The position numbers and the translations under genes are program-made. Under the pieces are notes generated by a model. It searched no databases. It was not told where the DNA came from and saw only the letters and a list, made by a program, of their open reading frames with translations. Below, piece after piece: positions 46,417 through 56,921 of a stretch of DNA of 64,000 nucleotides. Source of the stretch: Nostoc sp. NMS7 (GTDB lineage: Bacteria; Cyanobacteriota; Cyanobacteriia; Cyanobacteriales; Nostocaceae); contig NZ_JABXKJ010000093.1 in assembly GCF_017115085.1 (NCBI RefSeq), forward strand, positions 1-64,000, read 5' to 3'. Positions within the stretch are counted from its first letter, which is position 1. Each line of letters starts with the position of its first letter.

Positions 46417-47019
46417 TTACCTGAGCAATTGGCTGTTAATAATATTACTAGAGGCGTTGTCTTTTGAGTTTATTCCAATTACTAAACACTCATTTGGAAC
46501 TCTGGGGAGCATATCGTTAAAAGCTGGAGTGTAATGACCATTTTCATCAACAACCCTACGGAGAGTATACTCACCAGCGGGAGAAAGTCCGCCGAACCAA
46601 AGGTTTTTTCTGTGCCAAATATCTCCATTGAGAGAATTTTTGTCTTGGGACATTGTAAAATTTACAATCGATCTTGAAATTGGTATTCCTAGCAAAATAG
46701 GTATGATTTGAGCTTGCTGCAAAGTTTCATCTTCAAACTGAATTTTGTAACTTACCTCAAACCATTGAACTAAACGTAGTAATATCCACCCAGGAATCGA
46801 GTTATGAAAAGTCCACTGCAACGGTGCAAAGACTGGTAATACCAAAGCTCTGTTGTATGTATCCCATTCTAAATTGTACATAGTGATACAAGTATCTGGC
46901 AGTGGATTGCCATCCAAAAAAAACACACCTTTAAGGACAGATGGCAAGTTTGTTTGTTTGATTGGAATCATCCAGGTTGCAATATTATTGAGTTGTTTTT
47001 TCTCGATTAATTCACTCAT
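46417..47019 (-). CDS. Unknown 200-aa protein in the lipoxygenase-P450 cluster
   Basis: Not recognised. It has a compact, Trp-rich sequence without signal peptide: PSVLKGVFFLDGNPLPDTCI, then MYNLEWDTYNRALVLPVFAP, HNSIPGWILLRLVQWFEVSY and LWFGGLSPAGEYTLRRVVDE. The hydrophobic middle (GWILLRLVQW) is too short and interrupted for a firm membrane helix. It may be a small lipid-binding or single-domain enzyme. It lies 76 bases after the P450 gene and 140 bases before the hydrolase gene on the same strand, so it is probably co-transcribed. A role in handling oxylipins is a guess from this position only. Confidence 0.65.
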   Translation of the reverse strand: MSELIEKKQLNNIATWMIPIKQTNLPSVLKGVFFLDGNPLPDTCITMYNLEWDTYNRALVLPVFAPLQWTFHNSIPGWILLRLVQWFEVSYKIQFEDETLQQAQIIPILLGIPISRSIVNFTMSQDKNSLNGDIWHRKNLWFGGLSPAGEYTLRRVVDENGHYTPAFNDMLPRVPNECLVIGINSKDNASSNIINSQLLR

Positions 47020-47095
47020 ACTAATTTGTAATTTGTAATTAAGACAAACTCAAAAAGCCATAACAATTACCAACTCATAATTCAGCACTAACTAC

Positions 47096-48445
47096 TCACA
47101 ATCGTTGAGCAAAACCTTGTAACACTAAACTATTAGGAGTAACGGCAGTCACTTTTTCAAAATCCCACTTGACTTCTGTAATTGAGTCCCATTGATAGTT
47201 ATTGAACAGATGTAAACAGAAAATCTTGATAAAGCCAATTGATAAGGATTTACCAGGACAGGCTCGCTCATGCCCTTCACCGTTCCAAGATAAGATATCG
47301 GAAAAATTTCGTGTTACGTCAAAATTATCTGGATTTTGGTATCTATTGGTATCCCGATTAGCTGTAAAAATAGAGCCAAGCAAGCGAGTACCTTTTTGGA
47401 ATGGACATTTTTGTTCTGCAATCTCAACTTCACCCGCTTCAGTGGTGAGTTGGCTAACAAATCGCACAGGTGGATAGAGACGAGCCGTTTCCAGAATCAC
47501 TTGATTGAGAAGTGTTGACTGTTCTAGAGCGTCTGAGTCTAAACTTTCCTTGCCATTCCAAACTGCATTGACTTCTGATACTACATTATTTCTGAGGGCA
47601 TTATCCAAGCATAAAACACCAATAACAGATCCCAAAAGCCCACTCGTACCAGCAGTACCGGCAAGATGAATCATATCGAAAAGGCTATTAGCGATTTGGT
47701 GTTCGTTCAACTGATACTGAGCGCCTGTTTCAAAGTAAGATGCCCATTTAGTAGATTGTTGATATCGCTTGGTTAAATATTGACGATGGTGAATTTTTGG
47801 CGCTGTTAATATTGCCAGCAGATACTTGCTAATAAAATTTGGTAATGATGCCAGAGGCATACCTTTAATGTAATTACTTGATGCTGTGATTTCTTCCTCA
47901 GATAAAGATATCTGAAAAACCAGTTGGTGCAAAATCGACAGCATGATCTTTGGCAAATCGTTGCCGATGTGTAATTTACCCTGTCTAGCAGCCTCTAACA
48001 GGCTTTGCTCAACTAGATAGCTTAAAAAGTCTATCTGCTCTGACGGTTCTGGTAAGGCTTGTAAGAACACAGTACGGAGTCCTGTGTGTTCGTTACCGTT
48101 CGTCCCCAAGCTCAGAGGATTATCGAGTAGGTAACTAGGAGCTAATATTCTGATGATGCCTAAATCATTTCCCCGCAGTTGTGGTTGGGTTTGCATTAGT
48201 TCCCTCACCTGGGCGTGAGAGGAATGCATAATTGCTTGGTCTACTGCAAAATACTTGTCGCCAATATTGTCCTTACGGATGTAGAGAAAGTCCCGCCATG
48301 CGTTGAGCATGATTAATGCATCCATGTAATAGAAAATCAAGCGTAGAAACTTACCGATCGCAGTGTCATAACCTACTTTGGCTAGTATAGGTGCAAGCCA
48401 GAGCTGGCGATCGTGACCTTTGAGAACTTTATCTTTAAGTGTCAT
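47096..48445 (-). CDS. Cytochrome P450 with an atypical I-helix (candidate hydroperoxide-processing P450)
   Basis: 449 aa, soluble. P450 landmarks: the C-helix-like NEHTGLRTVF (about 120), the I-helix MIHLAGTAGTSGLLGSV (about 259-275), the K-helix ExxR in ILETARLYPPVRF (about 317), and the heme loop GHERACPGKSLSIGF with the Cys ligand at about 399. The I-helix normally reads (A/G)Gx(D/E)T(T/S) and delivers protons for O2 activation. Here it reads AGTAGT, so both the acid and the first Thr are gone. P450s that act on ready-made hydroperoxides (allene oxide synthase, hydroperoxide lyase; CYP74-type and relatives) also lack this pair. A lipoxygenase gene lies directly upstream, which fits. Exact reaction unknown. 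Confidence 0.85.
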   Translation of the reverse strand: MTLKDKVLKGHDRQLWLAPILAKVGYDTAIGKFLRLIFYYMDALIMLNAWRDFLYIRKDNIGDKYFAVDQAIMHSSHAQVRELMQTQPQLRGNDLGIIRILAPSYLLDNPLSLGTNGNEHTGLRTVFLQALPEPSEQIDFLSYLVEQSLLEAARQGKLHIGNDLPKIMLSILHQLVFQISLSEEEITASSNYIKGMPLASLPNFISKYLLAILTAPKIHHRQYLTKRYQQSTKWASYFETGAQYQLNEHQIANSLFDMIHLAGTAGTSGLLGSVIGVLCLDNALRNNVVSEVNAVWNGKESLDSDALEQSTLLNQVILETARLYPPVRFVSQLTTEAGEVEIAEQKCPFQKGTRLLGSIFTANRDTNRYQNPDNFDVTRNFSDILSWNGEGHERACPGKSLSIGFIKIFCLHLFNNYQWDSITEVKWDFEKVTAVTPNSLVLQGFAQRL

Positions 48446-48462
48446 AATATTTACTTTGAGTC

Positions 48463-48512
48463 ATTGGGCATTGGGCATTGGGCATTGGGCATTGGGCATT
48501 GGGCATTGGGCA
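48463..48512. repeat. Heptamer tandem repeat (ttgggca) between lipoxygenase and P450 genes
   Basis: About seven head-to-tail copies of ttgggca, the same repeat family as at 30323 (opposite strand). It is followed by ctcccttgtctcccttgt-type nine-base repeats (48520-48550). It fills the 110-bp spacer between the two genes and would lie in their common transcript. Confidence 0.9.
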
Positions 48513-48555
48513 TAAAGTTATTCTCCCTTGTCTCCCTTGTCCCCTTGTCCCCAAT

Positions 48556-50448
48556 TTAGATATTGATGCTCTGAGGAATTTTAGAAGGAAGCAGATACTC
48601 ATAAGTTGGACGGTGCAAATTACGTTGCTTAATAGTATTTTCCACCTGCTGAAGATTACTCTGGAATGCATGTAAGAATGGTTTTACTTTCTGGTCTATA
48701 AAGTATCCTTGCTGATATTCGCCCAGCTTGTTGTAGTATACAGACCCTAACAAGCTGAGTATGTTGTATTGCCGTTGCGCCTGATCTAAAGGGGGGAGCA
48801 AATTGAGGTAGTCTTGCTCAGTAACTTCTCTTTTGAGAGTTGAGGCTGGTAAATAACCTGCCGTTGGTATGGCTGCGGCATAACTCATCAAATCTTTTTG
48901 GGGAAAGTTAACGGCTGCGTGTTGAGCGCTGGCAGTGAAAATAATCAGTGTAGTGGCATCAATTAGGTAATTGAACGTTTTGATACTCCCATCTTCGCCA
49001 AAATCGCGGATGCGACCACCATCATAAGCTGAGATTTCGGCTGCCCAAGCTTGCAGGGCTGTGTCTTGCTGAATGTCTTCATCTGTGATGTAATAAAGGT
49101 TCAGGTAGTCTGAAACCCATTTAGTAATGGCATCCCAGACTAATAGTGCATCATCGCGGTAAGGATAAATAGGCAATAGGTTGGGATCATCCACACCGCG
49201 CTGTTGGAATTGCTTGGGTAAGATGGCACTATTGAAACCATAGCTTTGTAACCCAAGCACTGCGAAAACGCGAGCGTTATCGATTGATGCTGAGAGTAAT
49301 CTATCGACGCCACCGCCTGGAGCAATGAGAATCCGTTGGGCGGCATCGTTAATTGCTAAGGTGCTGTCAAAATGCGGGTGCAGCAGAATTCTTAGAGGAT
49401 GGGTAAGCGGCAGTTGTCGATAGGTGGCGATCGCAAAAGCACCAACAAACAGGTGAGTTCTTCCTAAATGAGTAATCGCTTCGTGGAAGTTGGCATCTGC
49501 TATTTGGACAATTGTTTTGGCAAATAGCCAAGGGTATTTACCGGAGTTAGGGGTAATGATGGGATAATCTGATCCTGGGGTTTGACCGCATTGAATGGCG
49601 ATCGCCCGCAATAGACGGGTGGAGTCTGAGCCTTTGGGTAAGGCAAACAGTGCTAGGGGAGCATAGACATATTTTTGCTCATTCGGGTATGTACCGTTGA
49701 TCGCACCGTCTAACATTTTATAGTCAGCTAAGTAGAGCCTTCCTTCAAGTCCTGCTGCTGCTAATGAATCGTCATTTCCCATCACTGCTTGGTAATGTTC
49801 GTCTGTGACTGGGAAGCGATCGCCTGGAGTGGTTACTCGCTCGATCATCACGGGATTGTAGCCAGCTACTCGCATGTAGGCAAATACTTCATCTTCGTGG
49901 TAAGTTTTGGCGATCGCTGGTACACCAATCACCGGAAACAAATTTTCGTAGTCCTTGAGACTGGTTGCGTGTCCTGTGGGCTGTCCTTCATATAGAAGGG
50001 TAATTACCCGATTTAGAGTATCTCTAAGGATCACAAGTCCGTTTTCTTTAAGAATATGAAAGAAAAGATCGTCGAGTTCTCTAACATCCTTGGATATCGC
50101 TTTAAGTAAAAACTGGGGGATAATTTGCAGGATTCTCGCCAGAATACTGATTCGGACTGGGATTGCTCCCTTGAGCAAGGCTTCTAAAATAAACTTTTCG
50201 ACATCATCACGAATCGATTTAGAACCCTGATTGCCTCGGTTGACGATCAGGGTATTAATAAAAATAACTCGTAACTGCTGGGCTAATAAAAAATACCAGT
50301 TAGTGGCGAACTCTTCCGCAAGAGAAAGCTGATCCACCATAGCAATAGATGGAATATGAGTGTAGTTATATTGATACTCTTGCCTAGCTATATCTAGAGT
50401 ATGAGTGCTTGAGGAACTGATCAAATTATCTGGTAATGAAGCAGTCAT
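48556..50448 (-). CDS. Lipoxygenase
   Basis: Non-heme iron dioxygenase that adds O2 to polyunsaturated fatty acids to give hydroperoxides. 630 aa, the catalytic domain only, without an N-terminal PLAT domain, as usual in bacteria. Iron ligands are visible: H-x4-H in EAITHLGRTHLFV (about 330), the third His and the Asn in SAQHAAVNFPQ (about 508-512), and the C-terminal Ile of the final QSINI. Other family marks are PLTHPLRILLHPHFDSTLAI and ILPKQFQQRGV. No fusion with a catalase-like allene oxide synthase is present, unlike in some Nostoc strains. First gene of a minus-strand cluster with P450, unknown and hydrolase genes. Confidence 0.95.
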   Translation of the reverse strand: MTASLPDNLISSSSTHTLDIARQEYQYNYTHIPSIAMVDQLSLAEEFATNWYFLLAQQLRVIFINTLIVNRGNQGSKSIRDDVEKFILEALLKGAIPVRISILARILQIIPQFLLKAISKDVRELDDLFFHILKENGLVILRDTLNRVITLLYEGQPTGHATSLKDYENLFPVIGVPAIAKTYHEDEVFAYMRVAGYNPVMIERVTTPGDRFPVTDEHYQAVMGNDDSLAAAGLEGRLYLADYKMLDGAINGTYPNEQKYVYAPLALFALPKGSDSTRLLRAIAIQCGQTPGSDYPIITPNSGKYPWLFAKTIVQIADANFHEAITHLGRTHLFVGAFAIATYRQLPLTHPLRILLHPHFDSTLAINDAAQRILIAPGGGVDRLLSASIDNARVFAVLGLQSYGFNSAILPKQFQQRGVDDPNLLPIYPYRDDALLVWDAITKWVSDYLNLYYITDEDIQQDTALQAWAAEISAYDGGRIRDFGEDGSIKTFNYLIDATTLIIFTASAQHAAVNFPQKDLMSYAAAIPTAGYLPASTLKREVTEQDYLNLLPPLDQAQRQYNILSLLGSVYYNKLGEYQQGYFIDQKVKPFLHAFQSNLQQVENTIKQRNLHRPTYEYLLPSKIPQSINI

Positions 50449-50634
50449 TGACCCTACTCGCTTGTAGTACGGGGAACTTTAACACTCTTAGGATAAACAG
50501 GTTTGAGTTAGCTAAACGTATTATCGCAATCAAGTTTAAAATTTTGATTTTTCTCAAAGAAATTTTATAGAAACACTCGACTTCTGAACACAGGGTAAGC
50601 GCATCTGCCCCTACCGCGTGTTGCTAAATCTAAT

Positions 50635-50820
50635 TTACATTTCGGTAATTTTGTCAATCTGCCAATAATCAGAAATAATCGCAGGGGCTTGGTCAAATTG
50701 GCTGATGGGAGCGGGTTTCATGTCCCGATAGTCCAGCAGTTGGACTAGGATAAGGTAGGCGATCGCTAAAATGATCGAAATCGCACCTGTAAGAATGGCA
50801 ATTATTTTCGAGCGGTTCAT
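50635..50820 (-). CDS. Small single-pass membrane protein
   Basis: 61 aa: one hydrophobic helix near the start (IIAILTGAISIILAIAYLIL, about 6-26) followed by a short polar tail (LDYRDMKPAPISQFDQAP). The pattern KIIAxxTGAISxxLAIAYLILVQLLD is one I associate with a small conserved cyanobacterial membrane protein of unknown role. It opens with a normal ATG. It lies upstream of the lipoxygenase gene on the same strand, 186 bases away, and divergent from the TonB-like gene, so it may have its own promoter. Confidence 0.7.
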   Translation of the reverse strand: MNRSKIIAILTGAISIILAIAYLILVQLLDYRDMKPAPISQFDQAPAIISDYWQIDKITEM

Positions 50821-50973
50821 CAGTAGTTCCTATAATGCAAGTTATTGTACTGTGCCTATATCCACATTAATACTTGAGACAGACAACACACACTTACTGA
50901 TGTTTTCAGGAGTGCTGAATGAATTAAAAATAACTCATTGAAGCTGTTATCTATCACGCGAAAGCATAATAAT

Positions 50974-52266
50974 ATGGCTTTTTCTCATGAATTTCAGCGT
51001 TATCGGAGCGTGCGTCCAGGGCAGATGCTCCAAGGTCTAGTTATTTCAATCCTCCTACACTGTACTTTAATGATTGGGAGCAAATATTGGCTCAGAGCTT
51101 TTACGCCTGAGCCTAAGGAAGAGATTCCAGTTGAGGTAGTTGAAGTTTATCCTAATGAAACACACATACCCCAAAAAACCTCATTCCGGGCTACTAAAGA
51201 TTCAATTGCAGGTGGTAAAGCTTTACCGAAAAGACCTGTTTCGGCTGTAAAGTCAACTAATTCTGATGCACATAAAGCCTCTAGCAAGAGTCCTCTTGAC
51301 TCAACAGCTTTATCTCCAGCAAAGATATTGCAACCAGAACCAAGGCAACAGAAAGCGGAATCACCAAATCTATCTCCTGAACAACCCAAGCCACAGCCAA
51401 CAGCGATCGCACCTGCGATTAAATCACCAGCACCCAAGCCAGAGCCAACAGCGATCGCACCTGCGATTAAATCACCAGTACTCAAGCCAGAGCCAACAGC
51501 GATCGCACCTGCGATTAGATCACCAATACTCAAGCCACAGCCAACAGCGATCGCACCTGCGATTAGATCACCAATACTCAAGCCACAGCCAATAGCGATC
51601 GCACCTGCGATTAGATCACCAGCACCCAAACCAAAAAAAATAGCAGTAGTGCCTAATATTACACCATCACCAGCCCTACCGCGAAAAACAGCGATGTCTA
51701 CCAGGGGCGTAGCTGCGGCACCTGCAACTATACCACCAGTACCCAATCCTAAGAACTTAGGCCAGTCGGGAACTAGATTAAATAGTGGACAAACACGATC
51801 TCAAGCTCATTCATCTCGGAAAACAGGTGGAGCAAGCTTGCTGGGTGGTACTGTGGGTGTATCTAGTCGGAATTTTAGCGGTGATTATCTGGCAGCCTTA
51901 CCTAATTCCAACCGCGATCGTCAAGCCACTTCTGGTATTGATGCCAGCAGTCAAAATATAGATATCACCTCTTACTTAAACCAACTTCAGCAACGAGTCA
52001 AGCAGCAGTGGCTACCAGAAGTGAGCCAGTCTTCCCGGCGAACAGTGCTTAACTTCACTATTAACCGTTCCGGGCAACTAAGCAATCTCGAGCTCGCACA
52101 AACTTCTGGATTCAGCCTCACTGATAAAGCGGCGCTCAACGCTATACAACGAGCTGCACCTTTTGCACCTTTGCCCACAGGATATACGAACAACCACATC
52201 GATATTCAATTTACATTTAATATCAATGTCTATGGGCAGCTAAATTTATCGGGAGATGGTGGCTAA
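50974..52266 (+). CDS. TonB-like protein with a long Pro-rich repeat region
   Basis: 430 aa from the ATG at 50974. It has a membrane anchor near the N-terminus (MLQGLVISILLHCTLMIGSK, about 17-36), a periplasmic Pro/Ala-rich stretch (about 60-290) that includes five 16-residue repeats of the type TAIAPAIKSPAPKPEP, and a C-terminal TonB-fold domain (about 335-420: YLNQLQQRVKQQWLPEVSQS, then VLNFTINRSGQLSNLELAQT). TonB proteins carry energy from ExbB/ExbD to outer-membrane transporters; exbBD are not in this window. Each DNA repeat unit is exactly 48 bp and contains the octamer GCGATCGC. The track start (50938) is a TTG. Confidence 0.87.
   Translation: MAFSHEFQRYRSVRPGQMLQGLVISILLHCTLMIGSKYWLRAFTPEPKEEIPVEVVEVYPNETHIPQKTSFRATKDSIAGGKALPKRPVSAVKSTNSDAHKASSKSPLDSTALSPAKILQPEPRQQKAESPNLSPEQPKPQPTAIAPAIKSPAPKPEPTAIAPAIKSPVLKPEPTAIAPAIRSPILKPQPTAIAPAIRSPILKPQPIAIAPAIRSPAPKPKKIAVVPNITPSPALPRKTAMSTRGVAAAPATIPPVPNPKNLGQSGTRLNSGQTRSQAHSSRKTGGASLLGGTVGVSSRNFSGDYLAALPNSNRDRQATSGIDASSQNIDITSYLNQLQQRVKQQWLPEVSQSSRRTVLNFTINRSGQLSNLELAQTSGFSLTDKAALNAIQRAAPFAPLPTGYTNNHIDIQFTFNINVYGQLNLSGDGG
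51397..51636 (+). repeat. Five 48-bp tandem repeats inside the TonB-like gene
   Basis: Units start with ccaacagcgatcgcacctgc and run through gattaaatcaccagcaccca to agccagag; copies are nearly identical, pointing to recent slippage. The unit length is a multiple of three, so copy-number change keeps the frame. The antisense ORF 51147-51746 is a by-product of the repeat. Confidence 0.92.
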
Positions 52267-52499
52267 CAACAGGCAAGCAATTAAAGAAGTCGGAAGCGGT
52301 GCCCTGAGCTACGCCGAAGGGTCGGAAGTTGGAAGCGATGACCACCAAGGGTGCTGAGAAGGAACCGGAACGAGCGAATCAGAGTCGCAGTGGTATTTTC
52401 TTTTTAGTTTGAAGCATGATCAGGATCTTCGATGTATTTTCTGACAGCCTCACTACATATATTAGGATGACTCTAACAATAGCGATCGCACTCATAACT
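52267..52499. other. Spacer upstream of acs
   Basis: No gene. It holds a short palindromic word (gccctgagctacgccgaagg) and the likely acs promoter. The 28 codons that the track adds before acs (52416-52499) read through a HIP1 site and lack coding character. Confidence 0.5.
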
Positions 52500-54473
52500 A
52501 TGTCTCAACCAACTATAGAATCAATCCTACAAGAGAACCGCCTCTTTCATCCTAGTTCTGAATTCTCAAAAAACGCCCATATCAAAAGCTTGGATGACTA
52601 TCAGCGTATCTACGCTCAAGCCAAAGCCGATCCGCAGCAATTTTGGGCAGATTTGGCTGAAACCGAATTAGAATGGTTCCAAAAATGGGACACAGTATTA
52701 GATTGGCAACCGCCTTTTGCTAAGTGGTTTGTTGGCGGTAAAATTAATATTTCTTACAATTGCCTTGACAGACATCTCACTACTTGGCGCAAAAATAAAG
52801 CAGCATTGATTTGGGAAGGAGAACCAGGTGATTCGCGTACCCTCACATACTCCCAACTGCACCGGGAAGTTTGCCAGTTCGCCAATGTATTGAAGCAACT
52901 AGGTGTAAAAAAAGGCGATCGCGTTGGTATTTATCTGCCAATGATTCCCGAAGCTGCGATCGCTATGTTAGCTTGTGCGAGAATTGGCGCACCCCACACT
53001 GTCGTATTTGGTGGTTTTAGTGCCGAAGCTTTGCGCGATCGCTTAATCGATGTTCAAGCTAAAGTGGTAATCACGGCTGATGGTGGTTGGCGCAAAGATG
53101 TGATCGTTCCTCTCAAGCAACAGGTAGACAAAGCCTTAGCTGATGGTGCTGTTCCCAGTCTCGAAAATGTCCTAGTTGTCAAGCGTACTGGACAAGAAAC
53201 TGATATGCAGTTGGGGGGACGCGATCATTGGTGGCATGATTTACAAAAAGGTGTATCAGCCGATTGTCCCGCCGAACCGATGGACAGCGAAGATATGCTA
53301 TTTGTCCTCTACACTTCTGGCAGCACCGGCAAACCGAAGGGTGTAGTACATACAACTGCTGGTTATAATTTATATACCCATATAACCAGCAAGTGGATAT
53401 TCGATCTGCAAGATACAGATGTATATTGGTGTACTGCGGATGTAGGTTGGATTACTGGACACAGCTACATTGTCTACGGTCCCCTTTCCAACGGTGCAAC
53501 AACCTTAATGTATGAAGGTGTGTCCCGTGCTTCTAATCCTGGTTGTACATGGGATGTAATTGAAAAATATGGCGTTAATATTTTTTATACTGCACCTACG
53601 GCAATTCGCGCATTTATTAAGATGGGAGAACAACATCCGAATGCGCGAAACCTGTCTTCATTGCGTTTGCTGGGAACCGTCGGCGAACCGATTAACCCAG
53701 AAGCTTGGATGTGGTATCACAAAGTAATTGGTGGCGATCGCTGTCCAATTGTTGATACTTGGTGGCAAACAGAAACCGGCGGTATCATGATTACACCACT
53801 ACCAGGAGCAATTCCCACCAAACCCGGTTCAGCAACTCTTCCATTCCCTGGAATTATCGCAGATATCGTAGATTTATCAGGAAACACCGTACCCAATAAG
53901 GAAGGCGGTTATCTAGCGGTGCGACATCCTTGGCCAGGAATGATGCGGACAGTCTACGGCGATCCAGAACGCTTCCGCCGCACCTATTGGGAACATATTC
54001 CTCCCAAGGATGGTAACTATATTTACTTTGCTGGTGATGGCGCAAGACTTGATGAAGACGGCTATTTCTGGGTAATGGGTCGGGTAGATGATGTAGTGAA
54101 TGTATCAGGACATCGCCTCGGTACAATGGAAGTAGAATCAGCCTTGGTTTCTCACCCAGCAGTTGCAGAAGCGGCGGTAGTGGGTAAACCGGATGAACTC
54201 AAGGGTGAAGAAATAGTTGCTTTTGTAACTTTAGAAGGCAGTTATCAGGAAAGTGAGGAACTGAATAGAGAACTCAAACAGCACGTTGTCAAAGAAATTG
54301 GTGCGATCGCGCGTCCGGGAGAAATTCGCTTTACAGAGGCTTTGCCGAAAACGCGATCGGGTAAGATTATGCGCCGCTTATTGCGGAATCTAGCTGCTGG
54401 AGAAGAAGTATCTGGGGATACTTCCACATTAGAAGATCGAAGCGTGTTGGATAAATTGCGGGGAGGTGCGTAG
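52500..54473 (+). CDS. acs: Acetyl-CoA synthetase (AMP-forming)
   Basis: Activates acetate to acetyl-CoA by way of acetyl-AMP. From the ATG at 52500 ([16 protein letters not shown]) the protein has 657 aa, the normal family length. Marks: the P-loop-like adenylation motif [20 protein letters not shown] (about 265), [18 protein letters not shown] (about 310), [18 protein letters not shown] (about 418), the hinge [16 protein letters not shown] (about 525), and the C-terminal acetylation-site motif [15 protein letters not shown] with the catalytic Lys (about 620). That Lys is the usual target for reversible acetylation. The gene is single. Its 29-residue upstream extension in the track is not conserved. 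Confidence 0.97.
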   Translation: MSQPTIESILQENRLFHPSSEFSKNAHIKSLDDYQRIYAQAKADPQQFWADLAETELEWFQKWDTVLDWQPPFAKWFVGGKINISYNCLDRHLTTWRKNKAALIWEGEPGDSRTLTYSQLHREVCQFANVLKQLGVKKGDRVGIYLPMIPEAAIAMLACARIGAPHTVVFGGFSAEALRDRLIDVQAKVVITADGGWRKDVIVPLKQQVDKALADGAVPSLENVLVVKRTGQETDMQLGGRDHWWHDLQKGVSADCPAEPMDSEDMLFVLYTSGSTGKPKGVVHTTAGYNLYTHITSKWIFDLQDTDVYWCTADVGWITGHSYIVYGPLSNGATTLMYEGVSRASNPGCTWDVIEKYGVNIFYTAPTAIRAFIKMGEQHPNARNLSSLRLLGTVGEPINPEAWMWYHKVIGGDRCPIVDTWWQTETGGIMITPLPGAIPTKPGSATLPFPGIIADIVDLSGNTVPNKEGGYLAVRHPWPGMMRTVYGDPERFRRTYWEHIPPKDGNYIYFAGDGARLDEDGYFWVMGRVDDVVNVSGHRLGTMEVESALVSHPAVAEAAVVGKPDELKGEEIVAFVTLEGSYQESEELNRELKQHVVKEIGAIARPGEIRFTEALPKTRSGKIMRRLLRNLAAGEEVSGDTSTLEDRSVLDKLRGGA

Positions 54474-54659
54474 CAATTTTAGGTATTTCGCCGTAAACTT
54501 CCCCTGATGTTTAGTTTTAGCGATGGCTGCGCCCGCCGTTGGCATCGCAACTTTATACCTAACCTCAACTGGGTTAAAACTGCGATCGCTGTACCCTGAA
54601 AAAACAGCATAAATTTTTAACCCCCTTGCTCTGAGATACAACCAAGGTGCTACACTACA

Positions 54660-56135
<1,476 letters not shown>

Positions 56136-56276
56136 TTGACGCTCTTACGCTGGGCATGGGGCATGGGGCATGGGGAATTGGAGACTCGATAAGTCACCAG
56201 TTTTGTAGGGTGCGTTACGCTTGGGGGTAACGCATTCTTAACCACTGCGCCGCCTATTTATTAAGAGTTACTAAGG
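56136..56276. repeat. Spacer with gcatggg repeats after thiC
   Basis: About three copies of gcatggg in a row (56154-56174), followed by the word agggtgcgttacgcttgggg. No gene seen. Confidence 0.6.
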
Positions 56277-56288
56277 ATGGGAGGAGCG

Positions 56289-56921
56289 ATGGTGGGACAG
56301 ACACAGGAGCTAGGACAGATTATCATCCTGAATGGTACCCCGCGATCAGGGAAGTCGAGCATTGTGGCACTGATCCAGGAGACGTTTGATGGCGTATGGA
56401 TGAACTTGGGTGTCGATAGATTTATGCAAATGACTCCTGCACGATACCTGCCTGGGATTGGTTTGCGGCCAGGGGGAGAACGCCAGGATCTCGAACCCCT
56501 CGTTCCCATTCTGTACAGCGCCATGTATGAATCCATCGCCGCCCATAGCCGCTTGGGACTGAATGTCGTGGTTGATGTCGGACACCATGACGCATACGCA
56601 ATGGAACGGGGCATTCTAACCGATAGTGCCCGACGTTTAAACGGATTGCCGGTCTTGTTCGTAGGCGTTCGCTGCCCCATCGAGATAATTATGAAAAGAC
56701 GACAAAATACGGAGTGGAACGTAGTAAGTGCAGCCGACTCCCCGGTGCCACCTCCGGTTGAGTTATGGCAACGTGAAGTCCACATCCCTGGTATCTATGA
56801 CCTTGAAGTCGATACCTCGTTGTTAAGTCCGGGGGTGTGTGCCGAGGTGATACGCCAGCACCTCGCAAATAGTCCAGTACCATCGGCATTCCAACGACTG
56901 GCTGCACTGTCTCCCAATTAA
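56289..56921 (+). CDS. Chloramphenicol 3-O-phosphotransferase-like kinase
   Basis: 210 aa from the ATG at 56289, which a GGAGG precedes by five bases; the track ATG at 56277 has no such site. The P-loop is IILNGTPRSGKSSIVALIQE (about 11-30), followed by VWMNLGVDRFMQMTPARYLP, where the Asp is the likely catalytic base, then VVVDVGHHDAY (about 94), VLFVGVRCPIEIIMKRR and EWNVVSAADSPVPPPVELWQ. This is the layout of the chloramphenicol phosphotransferase family of Streptomyces, which inactivates the drug, but many environmental members have unknown substrates. Resistance is therefore not implied. Its stop overlaps the 3' end of the convergent protease gene by four bases. Confidence 0.83.
   Translation: MVGQTQELGQIIILNGTPRSGKSSIVALIQETFDGVWMNLGVDRFMQMTPARYLPGIGLRPGGERQDLEPLVPILYSAMYESIAAHSRLGLNVVVDVGHHDAYAMERGILTDSARRLNGLPVLFVGVRCPIEIIMKRRQNTEWNVVSAADSPVPPPVELWQREVHIPGIYDLEVDTSLLSPGVCAEVIRQHLANSPVPSAFQRLAALSPN

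Noticed and set aside
48556-50448. Fusion of lipoxygenase with a catalase-like allene oxide synthase
   Set aside because: The ORF covers only a lipoxygenase domain; no heme-catalase motifs occur in the 630 aa or nearby.
51147-51746. 199-aa antisense ORF with GDLIAGAIAVG repeats
   Set aside because: It is the complement of the 48-bp repeats of the TonB-like gene, not an independent gene.
56289-56921. Calling the kinase a drug-resistance gene
   Set aside because: The family has many members of unknown substrate; the sequence alone does not show chloramphenicol activity.
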